Origin: Acidobacteriota bacterium
Lineage (GTDB): Bacteria; Acidobacteriota; Vicinamibacteria; Vicinamibacterales; CAVVIG01
Length of the DNA: 64,000 nucleotides
NCBI GenBank assembly: GCA_003222395.1
Contig: QHWB01000058.1
Location: forward strand, 24,604 to 88,603
Direction of reading: 5' to 3'
A program made the translations under genes and the position numbers. Each line of letters starts with the position of its first letter. Position 1 is the first letter of the stretch. Below, one piece after another: positions 16,992 through 26,075 of the stretch. The notes beneath the pieces are model-generated. The model saw nothing but the letters and a program-made list of their open reading frames with translations. It did not search any database and was not told where the DNA came from.

Positions 16992-17510
16992 ATGAACAGA
17001 GTCCGAATCGTCGTCGCGCTACTCGTAGTACTGGCCACTGCCAGCATGGCACGCGCTGAGCGGATCAAAGCCACGCTCATCGGCTACCAGGAAGTCCCTT
17101 CGGTCTCGACGGATGCCCGTGGCGAGTTCCGCGCGGTGATTCATCGCGGCGATGACGCGATCGACTACGAGCTGACGTTTCAAGGCCTCCAGGCGCCAGT
17201 GACGCAGTCGCACATCCATTTCGCGCAGAAAAGCGTGAACGGCAGCATCGTCATCTGGCTGTGCGGCACGGCGACCAATCCTGGCCCGGCCGGCACTCAG
17301 ACGTGCCCGCAGTCGGGCACCATCACCGGAACGATCACGGCGGCGAACGTGATTGCAGCGGCCGCCCCCCAGCAGCTGACAGCAGGAGAATTGGACGAAG
17401 TCATCGCCGCGATCCGTGCGGGCGTCGCCTACGTCAACGTGCACACCGCCGTGTCTCCCGGCGGCGAGATTCGCGGCCAGCTGCGCGCGTCCGACCGGGA
17501 CAAGAATTAG
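16992..17510 (+). CDS. Secreted CHRD-domain protein
   Basis: A 172-residue exported protein. The signal peptide covers about residues 1-22 (RIVVALLVVLATASMARA). The rest is a single CHRD domain: it starts IKATLIGYQEVPSVSTDARG, has the central SHIHFAQKSVNGSIVIWLCG strand pair with conserved His, and ends YVNVHTAVSPGGEIRGQL, the family's classic close. Two Cys residues (WLCG and TCPQSG) may form a disulphide. ATG 16992 is preferred over 16971 because AAAGGAGC lies just before it. CHRD domains are extracellular with no fixed enzyme role. It stands alone. Confidence 0.9.
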   Translation: MNRVRIVVALLVVLATASMARAERIKATLIGYQEVPSVSTDARGEFRAVIHRGDDAIDYELTFQGLQAPVTQSHIHFAQKSVNGSIVIWLCGTATNPGPAGTQTCPQSGTITGTITAANVIAAAAPQQLTAGELDEVIAAIRAGVAYVNVHTAVSPGGEIRGQLRASDRDKN

Positions 17511-17572
17511 CTCGCCGGAGTAGTCGAGGGCTTCCGCGTTCGCTCACTCTGGGCGCGCTGCGGAAGCTCTTG

Positions 17573-19141
<1,569 letters not shown>

Positions 19142-19149
19142 GCTCGTCT

Positions 19150-19240
19150 CCTTAATTACACGCGTGGGGCCCCACCCCCACGCGCTGACGCGCTCGCGGC
19201 GTAAACCGCTCGCGCGTATCCAGAACAGAACGTCACCAAC
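19150..19240 (-). repeat. Modular GC repeat, copy H (short form)
   Basis: Minus-strand copy reading toward the oxidoreductase start at 19141. Left end TTGGTGACGTTCTGTTCTGG, stem CGAGCGGTTTACGCCGCGAG, box GTGGGGGTGGGGCCCCACGC, tail GTGTAATTAAGGAG, which carries the gene's ribosome-binding site. Confidence 0.85.
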
Positions 19241-19381
19241 CTGGTCATGTGGGTTGCACAACCATGTTTTTGGTTCCCACCCGCGGCGACGCGCTCTCGA
19301 AGTCGAAACCGTCTTGACCGCTGACCACACGAATGATAACGATTACACGCGGAGCACGGGCAGAAAAAAAGAGAGGCGATC

Positions 19382-20350
19382 ATGCCATCACGCCGCGCGT
19401 TTCTGACCGGTCTCGGAACGGTTGCCGCCGCGATCCCGCTCAGCCGCCTCGCGCACGCGCTACCCAGACCGGCTATGTCGTCATTCAAGCTTTCGGTGCT
19501 GACCGACGAGATCTCGCAGGACCTCGCCCGCGCCTGCGAAGTGGCGTCGCGCGAGTTCGGCCTCGGGTTGGTCGAGCTTCGTGCGATGCACAACAAGAAC
19601 GTCATGAGCTGGGACGCGCATGACATCGCCGAAGCCAAGTCCATTCTCGCGAAGTACAACCTGCGCGTCTCGGAGATCGCATCGCCAATCTTCAAGACCG
19701 ACTGGCCCGGCGCGCCGAAATCGCCGTTCAGCCCCAAGAACCCGCAGTTCGGCGCCGACTTCACCTACGAGCAGCAGGACGAGCTGATCGAGCGCGCCGT
19801 GGACCTCGCCAGGGCTCTCGACACGCGATACATTCGCATCTTCGATTTCTGGCGCCTCGACGATCAGACGCCGCACAGAAAAGCGATCGACGATCGCGTG
19901 CGCGAGGCGTCGATCAAGGTCGGCAGGAAGGGCGTCACGTTCACGCTCGAGAACGAGCTGGCGTGCAACACGGCGACCGGCGCCGAAGCCGGGCGGCTGC
20001 TCGGCGCGATTCGCGAGAAGTCGCTGATGCTCAACTGGGATCCGGGCAACGCGCGGGCGCGCGGCGAGAACGCCTTCCCCGACGGCTACGCCAAAATCCC
20101 GAAAGATCGCATCGCGCACATGCACCTGAAGGACGTCGTCGATCTCGGCAACGGCAAGACGGAATGGGCGCCGATGGGGAAAGGCGTGATCGATTACGTC
20201 GGGCAGTTCCGTGCGCTGAAGCGAGACGGCTACATCGGCCCGCTGTCGCTCGAGACGCATTGGCGGCTCAAGGGCGGCACGCCCGAGGAATCGACGCGGC
20301 AGAGCATGGCCGGCTTGAAAGAGCTGCTGCAACGCGCTGAACAGACGTAG
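19382..20350 (+). CDS. Tat-exported sugar phosphate isomerase/epimerase-like protein
   Basis: A 322-residue xylose-isomerase-like TIM-barrel protein with a twin-arginine-type signal (PSRRAFLTGLGTVAAAIPLS). Barrel motifs are FKLSVLTDEIS (strand 1), LVELRAMHNKN, VTFTLENELAC (metal-site Glu), LMLNWDPGNARA (Asp), IAHMHLKDVV (His) and PLSLETHW (Glu). These are the usual metal ligands, so it is probably catalytically competent. It is divergent from the exported Gfo/Idh gene at 17573, with about 240 bp between them, and precedes a TonB receptor. A periplasmic sugar epimerase or dehydratase is the likeliest role; the substrate is unknown. Confidence 0.88.
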   Translation: MPSRRAFLTGLGTVAAAIPLSRLAHALPRPAMSSFKLSVLTDEISQDLARACEVASREFGLGLVELRAMHNKNVMSWDAHDIAEAKSILAKYNLRVSEIASPIFKTDWPGAPKSPFSPKNPQFGADFTYEQQDELIERAVDLARALDTRYIRIFDFWRLDDQTPHRKAIDDRVREASIKVGRKGVTFTLENELACNTATGAEAGRLLGAIREKSLMLNWDPGNARARGENAFPDGYAKIPKDRIAHMHLKDVVDLGNGKTEWAPMGKGVIDYVGQFRALKRDGYIGPLSLETHWRLKGGTPEESTRQSMAGLKELLQRAEQT

Positions 20351-20398
20351 GGGATCGCGGGCGAGCGGGGTGGTTCCCCGCGAGCGTAAAGGAGGGTG
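20350..20398 (+). repeat. Modular GC repeat, copy I (degenerate)
   Basis: Only the box half is recognisable (GCGGGGTGGTTCCCCGCGAG), followed by GTAAAGGAGGGTGGA, which serves as the strong ribosome-binding site of the TonB receptor at 20401. The left end is absent. Confidence 0.5.
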
Positions 20399-20400
20399 GA

Positions 20401-23400
20401 ATGCGTCGCTTCGTGATCACTGCGCTGGCCGTACTCTGCCCGGCCCTCGCCGGCGCGCAGGCGGTGAAGGGCTCGCTCGTCGGCAACGTGACGGACACGT
20501 CAGGCGCAGTGCTGCCTGGCGTGACGGTCACGATCACGGAAGTCAACACCAACATCTCGTACTCGACGACGACGAACGAGTCCGGGTACTACACCTTCTC
20601 GAATCTGAAGGACGGCACCTACCGCGTCACGTCCGAGCTCTCGGGCTTCAAGCGCTTCGTGCGCGAGGGCGTCGAGGTGCCGGTCAACGCCACGGTGCGC
20701 GTCGACTGCAGGATGGACGTCGGCGCGCTCGAAGAATCGGTCACCGTCGTCGGCGCCAGTCCATTGCTGCAGACCGACCGCGCCGACACGGGGCGCATCA
20801 TCGAGAGCGTCCACCTGCAGGAAGTGCCGCTCGGATTCAACCGCAACTTCCAGGGGATGCTCGTCACCGTACCGGGCGCGACGCGGCCGTTCCGGCCGCA
20901 CTCGGAATTCTTCAACGCGCAGGACAGCCTCTCGACGAACGTCAACGGGCAGTCGCGGCTCGCCAACAACGTGCAGATCGAAGGGATCGACGACAACCAC
21001 CGCACCGGTCTGCTGACGACGCTCATTCCGTCGGCGGAAGCGATCGAGACGGTGAACGTCACGACGAGCATGTACGACGCGGAGTTCGGCCGCGCCGGCG
21101 GCGCGATCACGAACGTGACGCTGCGGTCCGGCACGAACGATGTCAAGGGGAGCGCATTCGCCTTCGGCAACAACGAGAAGACGAACGCGGCCGGCTACTT
21201 CTCGCATTCGAATCCGCCGACCGATTATCTCGAGAGCGGTTTCACGCTCGGCGGACCGATTCAGCGCAACAAGCTGTTCTTCTTCGGCGACTACCGCCAC
21301 ATCACGGACCACGCCGGCCGCACGACGCGCGCGATCATCCCGCCGGCGGCGTTCCGGAACGGCGACTTCACGTCGGCATCGACGAAGATCTACGATCCAT
21401 CGACCGGCAGCGCCGACGGTACCGGGCGCACGACGTTCGCGAACAACGTCATCCCTGCCGATCGCATCAGCCCGATCGCGAAAGCGATTCTGGCGCACCT
21501 GCCCGCGCCGAACATCGATGCGGCGCCGGGCCAGATCAATTTCCAGCAGGACTACGTCCGCACCAAGCTGACGCATTCGTTCGACACCAAGGTGAACGCG
21601 CAGCTCAGTCAGGCCGATCAGCTCTCGGCGCGCTTCAGCTTTCTGCGTCCCGACATCACCGATCCGTCGGACTATCCCGGCTTTGGCGGCTCGAAGCAGG
21701 GGGGGCCGTCGGGCAACGGGTTCTCGGGCACAGGCATCGACACGACGTACAGTACCGGCCTCAACTACACGCGCACCTTCAGCAACACACTCGTGATGGA
21801 AGCGCGCGGCGGCATGAACTACTTCCACAACAAGGCAACGATCGACGGCGTGGCGACCGCAGCGTCGGATGTCGGCATCCGCGGCGCGAACATCGACGAA
21901 TGGTCGGCGGGCATGACGCAGATCGACTTCGGCACCAATCTGAGTCTCAGCAACCCGATGGTCGGCTTCTCCGGGAGCCTCCCGTGGGATCGCAGCGAGC
22001 GCACGGTGCAGTTCGCGAGCGTCTTCACGAAAGTGAAGGGGAACCACACCATCAAGTTCGGCGAGGACCTGCGGCACACGCGCGACTTCCTGCTGCAGAC
22101 GCAGGACAACGGCGGCCCGCGCGGGCAGTTCCAATTCAGGGCACCGCAGACGTCGATCCCGTCGGATGCGGCCGCCACGGCCGGCTTCGCGAACGCGTTC
22201 GCGTCGTTCCTGCTCGATGTTCCCTCGCTCGTCCAGCGCGACCTGAAGGTGACCGATCCGGGCGTCCGCTTCTGGGCGTTCTTCACGTTCATCCAGGACA
22301 AGTGGCAGGTGTCGCCGAACCTGACGCTCGACCTCGGACTGCGGCACGAGTACTACACGCCGATGATCGGCCTCGTCGATCAAGGCGGCTTGTCCAACTA
22401 CGATCCCGCGACCAACACGCTGCAGGTCGCAGGCTACAGCAGCGTGTCGGAGAGCGTTGGTGTCCAGAAGTACTTCAGGAACTTCGGGCCGCGTGTCGGC
22501 CTCTCGTATCGCATGAACGACAAGACCGTCCTGCGCGGCGGCTACGGCGTCAGCACGATTCCGTTCCCCGACAACAGCTACGCGTACAACTTCCCGGTCA
22601 AACAGAACAACGTCTTCAACGCGCCGAACAACTTCGCCCCCGCCGGGTCGATGAAGAACGGCTTCCCGGATCCGATCGTCACGCAGATCCCTTCTACCGG
22701 CGTGATCGACGCGAGTCCAACCGCGCTGCGCAACGCCTCGTATTTCCACGTCCCGTCGAACCTGCACGAGGGCTCGCTGCACTCGTGGAACATCGCGTAT
22801 CAGCGCGAGCTGCCGAGTCGATTCACCGTGGACATCGCGTACGTCGGCAATCGCGGCCACGACATCCCGACTCAGTTCAACGAGAACGCCGCGACCGTCG
22901 TCGGACTGCCGGGCAACGCCGGCCGTCCGCTGTTCGCGCCGTTCAACAAGTCGGCGGACGTGACGACGTGGATTCCGACCAAATCGCTGTACCACTCGCT
23001 GCAGACGAAGCTCGATCGGCGATTCACGAACGGATTCCTGTTGACGTCGTCGTATACCCTGGGCCGCGGCTGGAGCTACAACACCGGCGACAGCAACACC
23101 AACATCCCGACGCCGGCCGACATCGAGCGCAGCTGGGCGCGCACCGACCAGGATCGGCTGCATACGTGGGTCGAGAGCTTCCTCTATCAGCTGCCAGTTG
23201 GTCCGGATCGGCGATGGTTGAAGGAGGGTCCGCTGAGCCAGATCCTCGGTGGCTGGCAGGTCGGCGGCTTCTTCACCGCGCAGTCGGGGCTGCCGATCAA
23301 TTTCACGATGAGCGCCGCGACGCTGAACGCGCCGGGCAATACGCAGCGTCCGAACGTCAGCGGGACGCCCGCGGTCCTCGGCAACGTCGGTCCGGGTCAG

Positions 23401-23700
23401 CTGTGGTTCGACACGTCGGTATTCTCATCGCCGGCGGCGAACACGTTTGGCAACGCGCCGAGAAACGGCGTGCTCGACGGCCCGAAGTTCGTCAACCTCG
23501 ACGCGACGCTCGCCAAACTGTTCTCATTCCCGCACGGGGTGAAGGGTGAGTTCCGCGCCGACGTGTTCAACGTCACGAATACGCCGCATTTCGACCGTCC
23601 GAACGGCACGTTCCTCGGCGCCACCTTCGGCCAGATCACGGCCACTGCAGCCGGACTCGATCAGAGGTCGATGCGATTCGGATTCAGGCTGACGTTCTGA
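20401..23700 (+). CDS. TonB-dependent receptor, Oar-like
   Basis: An outer-membrane receptor of 1099 residues. Signal peptide 1-20 (RRFVITALAVLCPALAGAQ), carboxypeptidase-regulatory-like domain about 22-105 (GNVTDTSGAVLPGVTVTITE), plug about 120-245 (SPLLQTDRADTGRIIESVHL; EFGRAGGAITNVTLRSG), then a large barrel ending in a terminal Phe (MRFGFRLTF). AAAGGAGG lies just before ATG 20401. It follows the exported isomerase-like gene with only a short repeat remnant in between, so both may share a transcript and a substrate. No operator like that of the LacI-controlled receptor is seen here. Two hairpins follow the stop. Confidence 0.92.
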   Translation: MRRFVITALAVLCPALAGAQAVKGSLVGNVTDTSGAVLPGVTVTITEVNTNISYSTTTNESGYYTFSNLKDGTYRVTSELSGFKRFVREGVEVPVNATVRVDCRMDVGALEESVTVVGASPLLQTDRADTGRIIESVHLQEVPLGFNRNFQGMLVTVPGATRPFRPHSEFFNAQDSLSTNVNGQSRLANNVQIEGIDDNHRTGLLTTLIPSAEAIETVNVTTSMYDAEFGRAGGAITNVTLRSGTNDVKGSAFAFGNNEKTNAAGYFSHSNPPTDYLESGFTLGGPIQRNKLFFFGDYRHITDHAGRTTRAIIPPAAFRNGDFTSASTKIYDPSTGSADGTGRTTFANNVIPADRISPIAKAILAHLPAPNIDAAPGQINFQQDYVRTKLTHSFDTKVNAQLSQADQLSARFSFLRPDITDPSDYPGFGGSKQGGPSGNGFSGTGIDTTYSTGLNYTRTFSNTLVMEARGGMNYFHNKATIDGVATAASDVGIRGANIDEWSAGMTQIDFGTNLSLSNPMVGFSGSLPWDRSERTVQFASVFTKVKGNHTIKFGEDLRHTRDFLLQTQDNGGPRGQFQFRAPQTSIPSDAAATAGFANAFASFLLDVPSLVQRDLKVTDPGVRFWAFFTFIQDKWQVSPNLTLDLGLRHEYYTPMIGLVDQGGLSNYDPATNTLQVAGYSSVSESVGVQKYFRNFGPRVGLSYRMNDKTVLRGGYGVSTIPFPDNSYAYNFPVKQNNVFNAPNNFAPAGSMKNGFPDPIVTQIPSTGVIDASPTALRNASYFHVPSNLHEGSLHSWNIAYQRELPSRFTVDIAYVGNRGHDIPTQFNENAATVVGLPGNAGRPLFAPFNKSADVTTWIPTKSLYHSLQTKLDRRFTNGFLLTSSYTLGRGWSYNTGDSNTNIPTPADIERSWARTDQDRLHTWVESFLYQLPVGPDRRWLKEGPLSQILGGWQVGGFFTAQSGLPINFTMSAATLNAPGNTQRPNVSGTPAVLGNVGPGQLWFDTSVFSSPAANTFGNAPRNGVLDGPKFVNLDATLAKLFSFPHGVKGEFRADVFNVTNTPHFDRPNGTFLGATFGQITATAAGLDQRSMRFGFRLTF

Positions 23701-23750
23701 GGACCATGTATGGTCCGAACACTCTGTGGGGGCGGCCCTTCAGGGCCGCC
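23701..23750 (+). terminator. Two hairpins downstream of TonB receptor
   Basis: GGACCATGTATGGTCC (23701-23716) forms a 7-bp stem and GGCGGCCCTTCAGGGCCGCC (23731-23750) an 8-bp stem with TTCA loop. There is no T-tract, so termination is only inferred. The second belongs to the palindrome family seen at gene ends here. From 23751 to 23964 I see no gene. Confidence 0.5.
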
Positions 23751-23964
23751 CTTCGAGAAGAACCAAGGTGCTCGAAGGACGAGCCGCGGACCTTTCTCAC
23801 CGCCGGACGAGCGAATGTCACCGCGACTGCGACGGCCACCGACGACACGGACGAGTCGACTCAGCCACGTCACGACGGCGATCGTGCTCCGCGGCTGACG
23901 CTGATTGGCGACGCGGGCGCGCCGCCAATTGACACGCCTGCCGCATTGACGCATTGTGTCGTCG

Positions 23965-25020
23965 ATGCGCGAGGCAGCCAGAAAGGCGGTGCGCCGCAGC
24001 CGGATCGCTGTCGTTTCGGCGGTCGCCGCATCGATTGCGGGCGTCGGCGCGCAGCAGCCGCCTCGCTTCGGCGAGCGCGTCGAGGTTGCGCGCATCATCG
24101 TCGACGCTCGCGTGCTCGACGATCGCGGCAATCCAATTCCCGGACTGACGGCGAACGACTTCAAGGTGAGCATCGACGGCAAGCAGGCGCGCGTGGAGAC
24201 GGCCACGTGGGTGGGCGGGCGCGACACCGTTGCAGGCGGCGAGCCGTCACGCTCGACGTCGTCCGACGGCGCCGACACACCGGCCGATGTTGGACGTCTG
24301 ATCGTCTTTCTCTTCCAAAAGGATCTCGAGCCATCGCGCATCGTCGGCTTGATGCGGATGCTCTTGCAGAGTCGTCATCTCGTCGAGACGCTGACGTCGA
24401 ACGATCGCGTCGCCATCCTGTCGTTCGATTCGCATCTCAAGATCTGGATCGATTTCACGAACGATCGCGAGCGCCTCGATCGCGTGCTGGCGCACGGCAT
24501 CCTGTTCGAACGGCCTCCCGTTGTGACGGCCTCCTCGACGCCGTCGCTCATCGCGCGCCTTGCTCCCGAAAGCGGACGGCGGACGTACCGCATCGAACGC
24601 GCGCTCGAATTGATCGGCGAGGCGCTCGAGCCGCTGCCCGGATCCAAATCGCTCGTGCTCATCGGCCATGGTTTCGGCCGGTTCAGCCGGGACGGCGTGA
24701 CGATGGAGAATGATTATGCGCCCGCACGTCGGACGCTCGTCGCATCGCGGACGTCAGTGTTCTCGCTCGACGTCACCAATGCCGACTACCACTCGCTCGA
24801 AGCCGGCTTGCAGCTCATTTCGGAGCAGACCGGCGGTTTCTATGCACGGACCCACATCTTTCCGGACGCGGCAATGCGGAGGTTGGCGGGCGCGCTCGCC
24901 GGGTACTACGTGCTCTTCGTCGAGATGCCGGAGAGCCGGAAGGCCATGCACGACGTAAAGACAGAGCTGACGCACGGCAAGGGTCTCGTGCTCGCGACGA
25001 GCAGCATTTCGGAGCGCTGA
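23965..25020 (+). CDS. VWFA-related acidobacterial protein
   Basis: A 351-residue protein of the acidobacterial VWFA-related family. After an N-terminal hydrophobic segment (RSRIAVVSAVAASIAGVGAQ) comes the family's typical start, VARIIVDARVLDDRGNPIPG...LTANDFKVSIDGK, then a von Willebrand factor A-like core (LIVFLFQKDLE; DRVAILSFDSHLKIW; KSLVLIGHGFG) in which a full MIDAS motif DxSxS is not obvious. GTG 23956 is an alternative start. Members are secreted and of unknown role, possibly adhesion or protein contacts. No obvious operon partner: the minus-strand genes after it are convergent. Confidence 0.85.
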   Translation: MREAARKAVRRSRIAVVSAVAASIAGVGAQQPPRFGERVEVARIIVDARVLDDRGNPIPGLTANDFKVSIDGKQARVETATWVGGRDTVAGGEPSRSTSSDGADTPADVGRLIVFLFQKDLEPSRIVGLMRMLLQSRHLVETLTSNDRVAILSFDSHLKIWIDFTNDRERLDRVLAHGILFERPPVVTASSTPSLIARLAPESGRRTYRIERALELIGEALEPLPGSKSLVLIGHGFGRFSRDGVTMENDYAPARRTLVASRTSVFSLDVTNADYHSLEAGLQLISEQTGGFYARTHIFPDAAMRRLAGALAGYYVLFVEMPESRKAMHDVKTELTHGKGLVLATSSISER

Positions 25021-25042
25021 CCTCAGAGTACTTTCAGACTTC

Positions 25043-25799
25043 TTACTCTTTTTGTGCCGCCGGCGTGCCCTTTCGCAGGTCGCGGCTGTCGACGGTAATC
25101 CGCGCCTGCGGCGCGTACATCTCGTCCCAGCTCTGCTCCGACCAGAACACTTCCTTCTCCGGCGCCGGGTTGTACGGGTTCTTTGCGGAGTTGTCGAACA
25201 GCGTCACGACGGTCACCTTGCTGCCGGCCGGGATGTGCTTCGGCGTGGCGAGCTCGTAATACAGCTGCCAGTTGAAGTCGTACTTCGGGACGTCGAGCAG
25301 AATCTCTTCGCGCCCGTCCGGCCACGTGAGCGTGTACTTCATGCTCCTGCCGCGCAGGTGCAGATGCGGCGTCAGACCGTAGAGCGTGATCGCCTCGCGG
25401 ATTGAGTGGACGCTCACGACTTTCCAGTTCTCGGCGTACGCAGGGATGTTGGGCAGGTTCACGCCGCCTTCGTCGCGCGTCTGACCGGCGCGCCAGCGCG
25501 GCGTGTACTCTTTCCCCTCGACGATGTACGTCGCCGGTCCGGCGGTGCTGAAGCTGTGATAGATCTGGTGGCCGACCTCCTGTCCCGGCTTCGCGAGATA
25601 CAGTCCGAGCCTGGTCCGATCCTTTCGAGGCGAGCCGTTCGGCTGATAGTGCATGTAGAAGTCGATGTAGGAGCCCGCTTTGATCAGCTGACCGGCGTCG
25701 CCCTGGTATTCCTCGTAGCCGCGTCCCGGCACGAACGACAGCAGCTTCTGGATTTCTTCGGTGCTCGATCCGCCGTTGGCGCGCGCGACCTCGTTCCCT
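25043..25799 (-). pseudogene. 5'-truncated monooxygenase-like/cytochrome c protein fragment
   Basis: The last about 250 codons of a protein related to the intact gene at 58108: shared features are YMHYQPNG (DQHIHAVG there), LTPHLHLRGRSMKYTL (FQPHFHLRGKAMQVEA), DGREEILLDVPKYDFNWQ and the final WDEMYAP. The N-terminal half with the CxxCH heme motif is missing. Upstream the frame is open to about 25799, where it runs into the 3' end of the zinc-ribbon gene with no start codon in a sensible place (first GTG is 25732, in mid-domain). I read it as a deletion that joined the two. A short functional protein from GTG 25732 is possible but less likely. Confidence 0.6.
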
Positions 25800-26003
25800 C
25801 TATCGTCTTTTCCGTTTGGTGTCGATCGGCTGCGGCGGTTCGGTCTCGACGTCGAACGTAGGCACGGACAGCTTGTTCGATTCGGGATCGAGCACGAGCT
25901 CCAGGCGGCAGATATGACACCGGTACCGCGCGCCGGGACGCGGTGTCGCTTCAGCCTCGCCGTGATGGATTTGGGTCCCGCATGCGGGACAGCGCCAGGG
26001 CAC
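25800..26003 (-). CDS. Small zinc-ribbon protein
   Basis: A 67-residue protein with two CxxC pairs, CPAC (residues 5-8) and CHIC (29-32), forming a probable zinc ribbon, followed by RLELVLDPESNKL and an acidic/proline tail ending KRKRR. The GTG start at 26003 has a TAGAAT hexamer 12 bp upstream that could be a -10 element. A neighbouring loss event has placed the truncated gene at 25043-25799 right behind its stop. The function is unknown; similar small ribbons are common orphan proteins in this phylum. Confidence 0.65.
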   Translation of the reverse strand: MPWRCPACGTQIHHGEAEATPRPGARYRCHICRLELVLDPESNKLSVPTFDVETEPPQPIDTKRKRR

Positions 26004-26075
26004 GGAACCGGCGGGATTCTAGGAAACCCGAATTAGGGCGTCAAGTAATTTTGTCGCCGTCGCTGACGGCCGCCC

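Noticed and set aside
20500..23163. Very long minus-strand open frame (887 codons) opposite the TonB receptor
   Set aside because: It is a GC-rich mirror frame: Arg/Val/Asp-rich protein with no domain, while the plus frame is a complete receptor.
25043..25732. Intact short gene from GTG 25732
   Set aside because: The start would fall in mid-domain, there is no ribosome-binding site or signal peptide, and the frame continues upstream with matching family character.
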